40,212 nt of DNA from assembly GCA_934167225.1 (NCBI GenBank), contig CAKPLD010000005.1:1-40212 (forward strand), given 5' to 3'. The notes under the pieces were generated by a model. That model had not been told where the DNA came from and searched no databases. It worked only from the letters and a program-made list of their open reading frames with translations. The position numbers and the translations under genes were made by a program. Positions 26,082 through 34,217 of this stretch are shown in pieces (positions within the stretch are counted from its first letter, which is position 1; each line of letters starts with the position of its first letter). The stretch comes from an uncultured Clostridia bacterium. Lineage in GTDB: Bacteria; Bacillota; Clostridia; TANB77; CAG-508.

Positions 26082-26297
26082 AAAAATCGCCCTCTGCTAA
26101 TTTGCAGGGACGAATATTTTATATCCGCGGTACCACCCAAGCTTGAAAGTTTTACCGTAAAAATCTTTCCTCTTTTAACTATTGCTCCAATGTGTTTCGG
26201 TTTTAGCCTGTTTTCTAAAAGGGCTTCCAGCCTTTGACCCTTATTCTCTAATAGTAACCTCGACTGCCTTTGCATCTTCATCGCAACTTTTTTATGC
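26082..26297 (-). ncRNA. T-box riboswitch leader of aspS-gatCAB
   Basis: The canonical T-box sequence GGGTGGTACCGCGG is at 26138-26125, followed by a terminator stem (GUCCCUGC with GCAGAGGGC, 26112-26088) and a U-run. Upstream, CGAUG (26283-26279) can pair with CAUUG (26192-26188) as the base of Stem I, followed by GGAGC. Just inside the 3' side of that base is CCGAAACAC (26200-26192). The triplet before AC is AAC (26196-26194), an Asn codon, and GAA (Glu) overlaps it at 26198-26196. Uncharged tRNA would stabilise the antiterminator and allow aspS-gatCAB transcription. A 77-codon open frame inside the leader is not a gene. Confidence 0.9.
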
Positions 26298-26303
26298 ATA
26301 TAT

Positions 26304-26330
26304 ATTATACCTATTTTGTTGATTTGTCAA
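26304..26330 (-). promoter_or_regulatory. Promoter of the T-box-aspS-gatCAB operon
   Basis: Perfect TTGACA (26330-26325) and TATAAT (26309-26304) on the minus strand, with a short 15-bp spacer; a TAATAT two bases downstream would give 17 bp. Confidence 0.65.
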
Positions 26331-26370
26331 TACTTTTATTAGTATTAATATCTATCTAAGCTAAACTTGC

Positions 26371-26423
26371 GTTACAAATCACAGCTTTAAAATTATAGAG
26401 TAGGTTCGAATTAGAATAATTAT
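26371..26423. mobile_element. Remnant of the MITE-like element (left end only)
   Basis: 53 bp from GTTACAAATCACAGC to GGTTCGAATTAGAATAATTAT match the left end of copies A and B with few changes; the rest of the element is missing. It overlaps the stop codon of the flavoprotein gene. With the T-box leader and its promoter it fills the 388-bp gap between aspS and that gene. Confidence 0.7.
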
Positions 26424-27670
26424 AGCCCAGCTACAAATCCCGTAGAATATGCAATTTGCAAGTTAAATCCACCAGTGTAGCTATCTACATCTAAAATTTC
26501 ACCTGCAAAGAACAAACCAGAAATTAATTTAGATTCCATTGTTTTAGGATTAACCTCTTTTATGCTTACTCCCCCAGCTGTGATTATCCCATCTTCAATT
26601 TTTCTAAAATTCTTTATTGTAACATCAAAATTTTTTAACACTTGTACAAGATTTGTTCTTTCAAGTTTTGTTATGGAATTTACCTGTTTATCTGGATTTA
26701 TACCAGAACGTTCAATTACAATCGGAATTAGCTTTTGAGGTAGTAATTTATCTAAGCTATTTTTAAAATTTTTGTTTTTAAATTCTTCAAAATCCCTTAG
26801 AATTCTATCATTAAGCTTTTCAAAAGACAATGCTGGTTTTAAATCTATTACAAGTTTTATTTTTCTATCTGATAAAAGATTTTCCATGTTTTTATATCTC
26901 ACCAAATGTGCTGAACCACTTAGTATTGTAGGCCCAGATACACCAAAATGAGTAAACAACAATTCTCCAAAATCTTCATATATCGTTTTTTTCTTTTTAG
27001 TATCAACAAATTTTATTGCTATATTTCTTAAACTTAAACCTTGTAATTTTGTATGCAAATCCTGTTCATATGTTTCAAGTGGCACAAGAGAAGGCCTTAT
27101 TTTTGTTATAGTATGACCCAATTTTTTTGCCATTTCATATCCATCACCTGTTGAGCCAGTAAGAGGATAGCTTTTTCCACCTGTTGCAAGTATTACTTTG
27201 TCTGCTTTTATTATATCTCCGTTTTGGCATTTTACTCCTATTACTTGATTATTTTCGTTTATTTTTATCTCAGATACAGGCATCTCATACATTATTTTTA
27301 CATTTTTTAAACTTTTTAATTTTTTTACAAAACAATTTAGTACATCATGAGAGTTATCTGTTACAGGAAAAATACGATTTCCTCTTTCTTCTTTTACATT
27401 CAAGCCTTGTTGCTTTAAAAAATTAATAATATCATCATTTGTAAAATGGTTAAATGCGCTATATAGAAACATTCCATTTCCAGGTGTGTTTTTTATAAAA
27501 TCTTCCATTGGCAAAGATGATGTAATATTACACCTTCCCTTACCTGTTATTAATAATTTTTTTCCAAGACTTTTATTTTTTTCTAGTAAAATAACATCAT
27601 TTCCATTTTCTGCGGAGGTTATTGCCGACATCATTCCAGATGGGCCTCCCCCTACTACTATTACTTTCAT
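26420..27670 (-). CDS. BaiN/RdsA-type NAD(P)/FAD-dependent oxidoreductase (HI0933 family)
   Basis: A 416-residue flavoprotein. The N-terminal Rossmann motif VIVVGGGPSGMMSA (3-16) and the ITGKGRCNIT signature are characteristic of the HI0933-like family, as are ATGGKSYPLTGSTGDGY and the C-terminal GLFFAGEILDVDSYTGGFNLQ. Members reduce diverse substrates; the cellular role of most is not established. The stop codon TAA lies inside the MITE remnant, and the protein ends soon after AYSTGFVAG, so the last residues may have been replaced by the insertion. It directly abuts the PAP2-like gene. Confidence 0.88.
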   Translation of the reverse strand: MKVIVVGGGPSGMMSAITSAENGNDVILLEKNKSLGKKLLITGKGRCNITSSLPMEDFIKNTPGNGMFLYSAFNHFTNDDIINFLKQQGLNVKEERGNRIFPVTDNSHDVLNCFVKKLKSLKNVKIMYEMPVSEIKINENNQVIGVKCQNGDIIKADKVILATGGKSYPLTGSTGDGYEMAKKLGHTITKIRPSLVPLETYEQDLHTKLQGLSLRNIAIKFVDTKKKKTIYEDFGELLFTHFGVSGPTILSGSAHLVRYKNMENLLSDRKIKLVIDLKPALSFEKLNDRILRDFEEFKNKNFKNSLDKLLPQKLIPIVIERSGINPDKQVNSITKLERTNLVQVLKNFDVTIKNFRKIEDGIITAGGVSIKEVNPKTMESKLISGLFFAGEILDVDSYTGGFNLQIAYSTGFVAGL

Positions 27671-28111
27671 TTAAAATATGCTCCCTACAATAATTCCTAT
27701 AATTGCTCCAACAAGAACTTGGAACGGAGTATGTCCTAATACTTCAACTAATTTTTCTTGAACTTGCATTCCGGTAAGTCCTGGTGTTTCTATAATTTTA
27801 TTTAGAAGTGTTGCTTGCTTTCCTGCTGCTCTTCTTATTCCTGCTGCATCATACATTACAACCCCTGAAAATACTAAAGATAAAGCAAATTCCCAGCTAT
27901 CAAATCCTGCATTTTTTCCTACCATAACTGTTATTGCCATAACTATTGCAGAATGTGAACTTGGCATTCCTCCTGCTCCCATTATTCTTTTAAAATTTAA
28001 TTTTCTAGTTTCTATAAGATCCCATATTACTTTAAATACTTGTATTGAGAACCATGTAAAAAATGGAACCCATATATATTTATTGTGTAAAATTTGTGTT
28101 AAAGCCTCCAT
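27671..28111 (-). CDS. Divergent PAP2 family membrane protein (DUF212)
   Basis: A 146-residue membrane protein of the DUF212 family, distantly related to PAP2 phosphatases. It has GAGGMPSSHSAIVMA (residues 47-61) and a GLTGMQVQEKLVEVLGHTPFQV C-terminal block, with hydrophobic helices between. The SxxH arrangement recalls a phosphatase active site, but the substrate is unknown. GGGAGGA is about 30 nt before the ATG, with a 7-bp hairpin in between. The flavoprotein gene follows with no gap. Confidence 0.85.
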   Translation of the reverse strand: MEALTQILHNKYIWVPFFTWFSIQVFKVIWDLIETRKLNFKRIMGAGGMPSSHSAIVMAITVMVGKNAGFDSWEFALSLVFSGVVMYDAAGIRRAAGKQATLLNKIIETPGLTGMQVQEKLVEVLGHTPFQVLVGAIIGIIVGSIF

Positions 28112-28119
28112 ATATTGTT

Positions 28120-28147
28120 ACATTGATAAAATTCAATGTTTCCTCCC
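28120..28147 (-). promoter_or_regulatory. Ribosome site separated from its start codon by a hairpin
   Basis: GGGAGGA (28147-28141) is followed by ACATTGA-N6-TCAATGT (28139-28120) and then the ATG at 28111. Linear spacing is 29 nt; folding the stem would bring it to about 9 nt. No alternative in-frame start lies near the GGAGG. Confidence 0.45.
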
Positions 28148-28168
28148 TTCTATTATTCAATAATTGTT

Positions 28169-28396
28169 TTATTCTTGTGCCGAAAATTCTTCTTCTTTTA
28201 ACTCTCCATTTTTTTCTAAAATTATAGCTATTCTTTTTTCTGCATCTTCTAAAAGATTGCTACATTCTTTCGATATTTTCATACCTTCTTCGAATTTTGT
28301 TAACGAATCTTCTAAACTTAAATTTCCTTTTTCTAGCTCTGATACTATTTTTTCTAATTCTTCCATTTGATTTTCGAAATTATCATTTTTCTTCAT
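28169..28396 (-). CDS. xseB: Exodeoxyribonuclease VII small subunit
   Basis: A 75-residue helical protein with the XseB pattern FENQMEELEKIVSELEKGNL and SLEDSLTKFEEGMKISKEC. It binds the large subunit to form the single-strand DNA exonuclease that yields oligonucleotides. The length is typical. It is separated from xseA by one small unknown gene, which is unusual because the two subunits are normally adjacent. Confidence 0.93.
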   Translation of the reverse strand: MKKNDNFENQMEELEKIVSELEKGNLSLEDSLTKFEEGMKISKECSNLLEDAEKRIAIILEKNGELKEEEFSAQE

Positions 28397-28432
28397 ATTT
28401 GGCCTTTTCCTTTCTTTTTACTTAAAATAATT

Positions 28433-28945
28433 TTATTTCATCGTAACAGTTTTTGTCTCTACATTTACTTCATATTCGCCTAATTGCTCTGTTGTTGATT
28501 TACTTCTTACAGTAATGATATATAAATTGTCATCTTCTGGATATTTATCTATATAATAATAAACTGTATTATCTGTTTCTCCCCATTCTTTTTTTACCAA
28601 ATTTACTGCAGTCTCGTCTTTGTTTTCTTCTGCCTCATTTGAGTTTGCTACATTTCCTTCTGTTTCTTCTTTATCGTTATTTTTTTCCTCTTCTCCCTTT
28701 ACTTGGTTTTGTTCTGGAATAGTATTTTGAGGCAATGTTTCATTTTCTTGTACTTCATTTGATATTTCGTTTTCTTGTGACTCTTCGGTTACATTTGTAT
28801 TTTGCTCTATAAATTGTGGGTTATTTTCCGTTTCCTGAATCGCTTTATTCTCATCATTAATTTTTTTTATTTTAAATGTTACAACCGCTCCAATAATAAT
28901 TAATGCAATTAAAGTACATATAATAACTGTTTTTTTATTAACCAT
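28433..28945 (-). CDS. Membrane-anchored protein of unknown function between xseA and xseB
   Basis: From the ATG at 28945 (170 residues), picked because AAAGGAAG lies 8 nt upstream; an earlier ATG at 28963 precedes that site. Residues 5-25 form a membrane helix. A Glu/Asn/Gln-rich linker (about 30-110) follows, then a compact C-terminal domain of about 55 residues with WGETDNTVYYYIDKYPEDDN and IITVRSKSTTEQLGEYEVNV, probably outside the cell. The C-terminal part looks like a small beta-rich domain (DUF-like, PepSY-type scale), but I recognise no family. It seems inserted between the two exonuclease VII subunit genes. Confidence 0.7.
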   Translation of the reverse strand: MVNKKTVIICTLIALIIIGAVVTFKIKKINDENKAIQETENNPQFIEQNTNVTEESQENEISNEVQENETLPQNTIPEQNQVKGEEEKNNDKEETEGNVANSNEAEENKDETAVNLVKKEWGETDNTVYYYIDKYPEDDNLYIITVRSKSTTEQLGEYEVNVETKTVTMK

Positions 28946-28969
28946 ACTTTTTCTTCCTTTCAAATGTTT

Positions 28970-30163
28970 TTATATAATCTTAGCTTTTTTTGTTCCATCT
29001 ATTAGTTTAATGTTAAAAACGTCGTTTTCTTTTAGTTCTTTACAGGATTTAACTATTTTGCCTTCTTTTTCCAATATAGAAAATCCTCTTGTCATTGTTT
29101 TTAGTGGACTTAAAGCATCTAATTTTAAAACCATTCCTTGAAAACTTTTTTCTGTTTCTTTTTGTTTTAATGTTATAGAATTTATTAATTGTTTTATTAG
29201 TCCATCCAATTTTAAATAATTATTTTGCATGTTTTGAATTGGATCAGTAAATACCTTTGAGTTCATTATGTTAGTATATTTCATTTGCATAAATTCTAAT
29301 TTTTTCTTAAGACTTATTCTTGCTCTCTCTTTTAGTGTATTTATTTTATTTTTTAATTCATAAATATCTGGATTTGCAAGCTCTGCTGCAGCAGATGGCG
29401 TTGGTGCTCTTAGGTCTGCTACGAAATCTGCAATTGTAAAATCTGTTTCATGTCCTACTGCCGAAATTATTGGAATTTCCGAATTGTAAATTGCTCTTGC
29501 AACAATTTCTTCATTAAATGGCCAAAGATCTTCTAAAGAACCTCCTCCTCTTGCTAAAATTATTACATCTGCTAATTTTTTTTCGTTCATTGTCTCTATT
29601 CCTTTTGCTATTTCCTTAGAAGCTCCTGGACCTTGCACCGGAACAGGAAGTAGTCTAATATAGCAATTTGGATTTCTTCTTGTTGATACATTTATTATAT
29701 CTCTTATTACTGCCCCTGTTTGAGACGATAAAACTCCTATAATTTTAGGTTTTACTGGTATTTTTTTCTTGTGAGATTCATCAAATAATCCTTCATTTTC
29801 TAAGTCTTTTTTTAGTTTTTCGTATTTAGCATATAAATCTCCAACACCTTGCTCCATCATTGCTTTTACATATATTTGGTATATTCCATCTCTTTCAAAT
29901 ACAGAAACTCCACCAAATACTATAACTTTCATTCCGTCTTTTGGTTTAAAATTTATTCTTTCACTATAACTTTTGAACATTATACATTTTATTAATGATT
30001 TATCGTCTTTTAGTGTAAAATAAAAATGTCCTGTATAATGTGCTTTAAAATTAGATATTTCTCCTTTTACAACAATTGCGTTTAAAGCCTCGTCACTGGC
30101 TATTTTTTCCTTTATATATGTATTTAAGTCTGAAACACTAACTGCCATTGCTTCATAATTCAT
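28970..30163 (-). CDS. xseA: Exodeoxyribonuclease VII large subunit
   Basis: The start is placed at the ATG at 30163 (397 residues, beginning MNYEAMAVSVSDLNTYIK) because GGAAAGGG lies about 9 nt upstream; the longer frame to 30223 adds 20 unsupported residues. It has an N-terminal OB fold (VKGEISNFKAHYTGHFYFTLKD), the catalytic domain with LARGGGSLEDLWPFNEE and SAVGHETDFTIADFVADLRAPTPS split across the family core, and a long coiled coil. It degrades single-stranded DNA together with XseB. It follows the nusB terminator. Confidence 0.95.
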   Translation of the reverse strand: MNYEAMAVSVSDLNTYIKEKIASDEALNAIVVKGEISNFKAHYTGHFYFTLKDDKSLIKCIMFKSYSERINFKPKDGMKVIVFGGVSVFERDGIYQIYVKAMMEQGVGDLYAKYEKLKKDLENEGLFDESHKKKIPVKPKIIGVLSSQTGAVIRDIINVSTRRNPNCYIRLLPVPVQGPGASKEIAKGIETMNEKKLADVIILARGGGSLEDLWPFNEEIVARAIYNSEIPIISAVGHETDFTIADFVADLRAPTPSAAAELANPDIYELKNKINTLKERARISLKKKLEFMQMKYTNIMNSKVFTDPIQNMQNNYLKLDGLIKQLINSITLKQKETEKSFQGMVLKLDALSPLKTMTRGFSILEKEGKIVKSCKELKENDVFNIKLIDGTKKAKII

Positions 30164-30248
30164 TTTTCTCATCCCTTTCCTTAAGGCTGAAACTAAGGCA
30201 AATAAATTTCCATATTTTGGCATTATGTACTTATTTTTATTTCATATG

Positions 30249-30289
30249 AAATATGGACAAATCTTAATTTTTAAGACTTGCCCATATTT
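30249..30289 (-). terminator. Terminator-like hairpin after nusB
   Basis: A 19-bp imperfect stem (AAATATGG arm at 30249-30256, complement at 30282-30289) with two wobble or mismatch positions and an A/T-rich loop lies just after the nusB stop. Only a short U-tract follows on the minus strand, so readthrough into xseA is possible. Confidence 0.55.
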
Positions 30290-30694
30290 TTACATTTCTT
30301 TAACAATTTTTGCCAAAGCTCCATTTATAAACTTACTAGACATATCTTCCCCATATGTTTTTGCAAGTTCTACCACTTCGTTTATTTCAACTTTATATGG
30401 GATATTTTTGTATTTAATTTCATATATTGCAAGCTTTAATAAACTTAAATTTACTTTAGAAATTCTGTCAATTTTCCAATCTGATGTTAATGAATTTTTG
30501 GCTATTTCATTTATTTCGTCCGCATTTTCATTTATTCCGTGTATACAATCTTTTATATATTCTATTGCTTGAGATTCTTCTATATTGTTGTTTTCAATAT
30601 ATAAATCTATTTGTTCGTCTAAATTTTCTACTTTTTGAATTTCTAAACTATATATAAGCTTAAATGCTAATTCCCTTATTTCTGACCTTTTCAT
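30290..30694 (-). CDS. nusB: Transcription antitermination protein NusB
   Basis: A 134-residue helical RNA-binding protein that joins NusE at boxA during rRNA transcription. It starts KRSEIRELAFKLIYSLE and has the conserved block EIKYKNIPYKVEINEVVELAKTYG (split in the middle of the protein) and the C-terminal FINGALAKIVKE. The length is standard. It lies 11 nt after the DUF2273 gene in the asp23 operon, the usual arrangement in Clostridia. Confidence 0.95.
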   Translation of the reverse strand: MKRSEIRELAFKLIYSLEIQKVENLDEQIDLYIENNNIEESQAIEYIKDCIHGINENADEINEIAKNSLTSDWKIDRISKVNLSLLKLAIYEIKYKNIPYKVEINEVVELAKTYGEDMSSKFINGALAKIVKEM

Positions 30695-30705
30695 TTCTTA
30701 CCCCT

Positions 30706-30909
30706 TTATATTCTGTCTATAAATTGCTTGATTTTGTCTTTTACATATTGCTTGTTTTGTTGTACATAATTTCCTACAAATGCTCCAACAAATATTAATA
30801 TAATTGCTACTATTAAATTATATAATTTTGTTATTAAAATTAGTATTGCAATTATTATTCCTATTATTGCACCTTTATAATTATTCCAAAAATCTTTTAA
30901 ATTTTCCAT
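30706..30909 (-). CDS. DUF2273 small membrane protein
   Basis: A 67-residue protein with two close hydrophobic segments (about 13-31 and 32-48) after an amphipathic start MENLKDFWNNYKG, matching the DUF2273 family that sits between Asp23/AmaP and NusB genes. It probably helps to anchor the Asp23 layer at the membrane, an inference from position. A ribosome site AAAGGAT lies before the ATG. Confidence 0.8.
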   Translation of the reverse strand: MENLKDFWNNYKGAIIGIIIAILILITKLYNLIVAIILIFVGAFVGNYVQQNKQYVKDKIKQFIDRI

Positions 30910-30947
30910 AAGAAAATCCTTTCTAAATTGTGATATTTAATATATTT

Positions 30948-31496
30948 TTAGTTTTCTTTTGCTGTATCATCTGATATGTTTTTTATTTTTACATTGACTT
31001 CTTTTACTTCTAAATCTGATGTCTTTTTTATTGCTTCTTTTATTTTATTTTGCATATTTAGTGTTATTTCTTTTATTATTACATCTTTACTTACTACTAA
31101 ATTTACATTTACTATTAAGTTGTTTATTGTGTCTAAGTCAATATCTACTGATACATCTTCAACACTGGCAAAGTCTTTTACTACAGATTTTACTATGTTT
31201 TCTATTGTTGGTTTAGAAATAAGTAATTTTCCATTGTCGTTTTGCATTAAAACACCTTGAGCTTTGCTTTCTTTGTCTGATGAATCGAAAAATATACATT
31301 TTATGCTACATAGTAAGCATACTATTTCTACTCCTAATATTATTTTTGATGTTTGCTCTCCTTCTAATGCCATTACTGCAAATGATGTTACTGTGTTTAC
31401 TCTTATTAGTCCTGCAATAATACATATTACTAGTATTGATTGTAAAAACATTAAGATGGAAAATAATGCTAATATTACTTTATCTATTTTTTTCAT
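30948..31496 (-). CDS. amaP: Alkaline shock response membrane anchor protein AmaP
   Basis: From the ATG at 31496 (182 residues), the one spaced correctly from AAAGGAAG; an ATG at 31514 lies before that site. Two N-terminal membrane helices (about 7-27 and 45-65) are followed by an Asp23-like domain with KPTIENIVKSVVKDFASVEDVSVDID in parts and KIKEAIKKTSDLEVKEVNVKI near the end. AmaP holds Asp23 at the membrane. It lies between asp23 and DUF2273. Confidence 0.85.
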   Translation of the reverse strand: MKKIDKVILALFSILMFLQSILVICIIAGLIRVNTVTSFAVMALEGEQTSKIILGVEIVCLLCSIKCIFFDSSDKESKAQGVLMQNDNGKLLISKPTIENIVKSVVKDFASVEDVSVDIDLDTINNLIVNVNLVVSKDVIIKEITLNMQNKIKEAIKKTSDLEVKEVNVKIKNISDDTAKEN

Positions 31497-31530
31497 ATTT
31501 TTTCTTCCTTTCATTTTTTCTCAAATTTTT

Positions 31531-31977
31531 TTAATCTAAATTTGAGTTTGTTTCTTCTGTTTCTTCTTCGCTTTCTTTAGGTTCTTCTGTTAATCCTTCT
31601 GTATTTACTCCTTGAACATGTACATTTACTTCTTCTACTTTTAGGCCTGTCATGTTTTCAACCGCTGTTTTTACTCTGTTTTGAATTTCAAATGCTACAT
31701 CTGGTATTCTTGCTCCATATTCTACTATTATGTTAACATCTATTTTAGCTTTGTTTTCGCTAGTGTCTACTTTTATTCCTTTTGCTAAATTTTTCTTTCC
31801 TTTTAGTACTTCTGTTATTCCTCCTGCAAATCCTCCTGCCATTCCATATACTCCTGGAACTTCTGATACTGCTACTCCAGATATTACGGCTATTACGTCA
31901 CTTGATATTTTTATTCCTTCTGTTCCGTTTTCTACTTCTTCTATATCCTTTTCTTCTATAACTTTGTTTTCTTCCAT
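31531..31977 (-). CDS. Asp23/Gls24 family envelope stress protein
   Basis: A 148-residue Asp23/Gls24 protein, abundant at the cytoplasmic membrane and linked to cell-wall stress. Family features are GIKISSDVIAVISGVAVSEV, VYGMAGGFAGGITEVLKGKK and VKTAVENMTGLKVEEVNVHV in order. A Glu-rich tail follows. It is the first gene of the asp23-amaP-DUF2273-nusB operon with a clear promoter. Confidence 0.92.
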   Translation of the reverse strand: MEENKVIEEKDIEEVENGTEGIKISSDVIAVISGVAVSEVPGVYGMAGGFAGGITEVLKGKKNLAKGIKVDTSENKAKIDVNIIVEYGARIPDVAFEIQNRVKTAVENMTGLKVEEVNVHVQGVNTEGLTEEPKESEEETEETNSNLD

Positions 31978-32010
31978 ATTTTTTTCCTCCTTTTAAACTT
32001 TGATATAGGT

Positions 32011-32039
32011 AGTATATCAATTTTTTGGGAATTTTACAA
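32011..32039 (-). promoter_or_regulatory. Promoter of the asp23 operon
   Basis: TTGTAA (32039-32034), 17 bp, TATACT (32016-32011) on the minus strand, 34 nt before the asp23 ATG, with GGAGG in between. No sigma-B-like elements are obvious. Confidence 0.6.
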
Positions 32040-32144
32040 CAGTTTTTGAAAAAATATGCAAATTTTTTATATTCATTTTTTTATTTTATGTAGTTAGAAA
32101 ACAGCTTTATTAAATGTGAATTTTATTCTTATTTTTATAAAATC

Positions 32145-32189
32145 AAAAAAGACGAAATTGTATTTATATTTTTTACAATTCATCTTTTA
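32145..32189 (-). terminator. Terminator of the pilin-LRR/glycosyltransferase operon
   Basis: On the minus strand AAAAGATGAATTGTA pairs with TACAATTTCGTCTTTTTT with one bulge, followed by T-rich sequence. It lies downstream of the LRR relic and upstream of the asp23 promoter. The rest of the 431-bp gap (31978-32408) holds the relic and AT-rich DNA with nothing else visible. Confidence 0.6.
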
Positions 32190-32221
32190 AATATATTGAA
32201 TTTTATTTTGTAAATTTATGC

Positions 32222-32405
32222 TTATTCTTGGTATTTTATTTTTACTTCGCAATCAGGTTTAGTACTATGCCACATCGAATCCCAACCACTTGGTGGGTTT
32301 TCTCTTAATTTGTATGGTACTGTTACTGTTATTGAAGGTATTCCGATAAAAGATCTCTCTGTCCATTGTAGTTACGCTTGATGGTATTATTATATTTAAA
32401 ATGCA
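32222..32405 (-). pseudogene. Decayed C-terminal relic of a leucine-rich repeat (BspA-like) surface protein
   Basis: Minus-strand translation gives LNIIIPSSVTTMDREIF and then, after dropping one T from a TTTT run near 32351-32355, IGIPSITVTVPYKLREN, PPSGWDSMWHSTKPD and a stop at 32222-32224. This matches the end of the intact gene at 34218 (ITIPNNVEKVDRDLF, VTVP/VNVP, PSGW, then I-K/N-Y). The 5' part is missing; the fragment begins right after the stop codon of the frameshifted membrane gene. It is probably the remains of a second copy of the pilin-LRR gene. Confidence 0.7.
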
Positions 32406-32408
32406 TGA

Positions 32409-34203
32409 TTAATTTTCTACAATATCTAATTTTATCTTTTCGTCTTCCTGTTTCACCCTATACAATGTATCCTGCTTAACTTCTTGCTTTACAAAATCTT
32501 GTTTTATAATTTCTTTATCTTTTTCTTGAATTCTATATATAAATATATAATCATAATCTTTTGCTATTTCTTCAAATTGACTTGTATTCATAAAAACGCC
32601 TGTTATCATTTTTGTTATTTTTATAGGCATTATTTCATATTCATTGATAGCATATGTGTATTCATAATCCGCTAATGTTCCATATATATATAATATTTTA
32701 TCATTTGGAGACAGGTATTTTGTATAATTTTTCATTTTAGTATAAACATCTTTTTTAATTTTGGTTGTTGCTATATAGCTTTTTCCCATTATATATTTAT
32801 TATATAATGTATCCTGTGGAAATAAACAAATTACAATTGCAAATATAACTAAAAATCCTTTAAGATCAATTTCATGTTTTATGTCAAATATTACAAAAAC
32901 TTGAAATACTATATTTGAAAGCAATATTGTTGAACTATATCTATCAAAACATGCCAAAATCTCAGCTTCCATCGGGGTAAATATTTTCTTATATGTCAAC
33001 AGTAATAGCGCCAAATATATTATATCTACAATTGGCATTAATATAATGTAAAATGTACCGTTCTTTATTATATTTTTTCACATTCTTTGCCAAATAAAAG
33101 CTTATACATGTTACCACTGTTATAACAGCAAACACTGTTAATTTTTTATCTGTAATTTTTTGATTTGTAAATATATTTTCTATAAATAATTCTGTTATAT
33201 TTTCATTTTCTGATTTTACGGTAAAATATTCTTTAAAGTTCCATCTTTTTGGTGTTCCTTTTACCTTTATATACCATGTTAATATAATAATTGTTAATGC
33301 AATTATAACTATCATTATATTTTTTATATCTTTTTTAACATTTATCTTTTTTCTTTGTCGTACAGTATTAATGATTAATAGCAAAATTGCAACAATACCA
33401 AGTGCTATACCTGTTGTTTTAGTTAAAAATAGCATAGTTAACATTGTAAATATCTTTACATATTTAAAAGTTAGATTTTCCTCTTTTTCATATAGATAAA
33501 ATATACATACTCCAAACATTACACCCATAATTCCATCAACTAAAATTTCCAAATAAAAATTAGAATAGAAAATAACAGGCATACATATTATTACTAATAC
33601 AAATGATATTATATTTTTTATTATTTTTTTATCCCAACGCAAATTCTTTGTAATTGGTATTATTATTGATAAATATAAAATACATTGAGCAGTTATAACT
33701 ATATCCTCATGATATTGATTATTTATACATAAAAATATATATTGAAAAATCGCTGTAAACGGTGGATATTCATTGAATTTTATTGTTGATTCTATATTTG
33801 TACCATAACTGTTATACATAAACATATTTTTAATTATTTTTCCCCAATGATTAAATTCATCATAGTTTTCAAAGGTTCTTCCTTTATTTAAAATTACAAA
33901 TAATACAGTCAATGCTATATATATAATCAAACCAGGTGTAATTATATTTTTTATTTTATTTATGACTTTTCTATAGTCTTTTTCTTTACATAAAATACAA
34001 AGAATAATGGCTAACTGCATTATAGCCATTACTCCCGTTATTATTGCTCCTAATTTCAAATTATCAAACAAACCAAAAATGTATACAACTAATACAATTG
34101 CTATAACACTTATTGGTATTGTTTGTTCTATTCTTTTTTTGAACAAAAATGCAAACATTATTGCATATATAATTATAGTTAATATTGGTATTATATATGT
34201 CAT
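32409..34203 (-). pseudogene. Frameshifted multi-membrane protein, GT-C glycosyltransferase-like
   Basis: Two frames, 34203-32989 and 33038-32409, overlap by 50 bases. Removing one A from the A6 run in GTGAAAAAATAT (near 33084) joins them as KNVKNIIKNGTFYIILMPIV with unbroken membrane topology. The joined product is about 595 residues, with some 10-12 membrane helices and an early loop NYDEFNHWGKIIKNMF followed by NEYPPFTAIFQ, like the acidic and YPP loops of GT-C sugar transferases. The C-terminal part is a soluble domain with YIYGTLADYEYTYAINEYE. It starts 14 nt after the pilin-LRR gene and may glycosylate it or a surface polymer. A real mutation or an assembly error are both possible. Confidence 0.6.
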
Positions 34204-34217
34204 ATATTTTTCCTCTT

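Noticed and set aside
26066..26299. 77-codon open frame on the minus strand upstream of aspS
   Set aside because: It overlaps the T-box leader exactly, including the antiterminator and terminator stems, and has no ribosome site.
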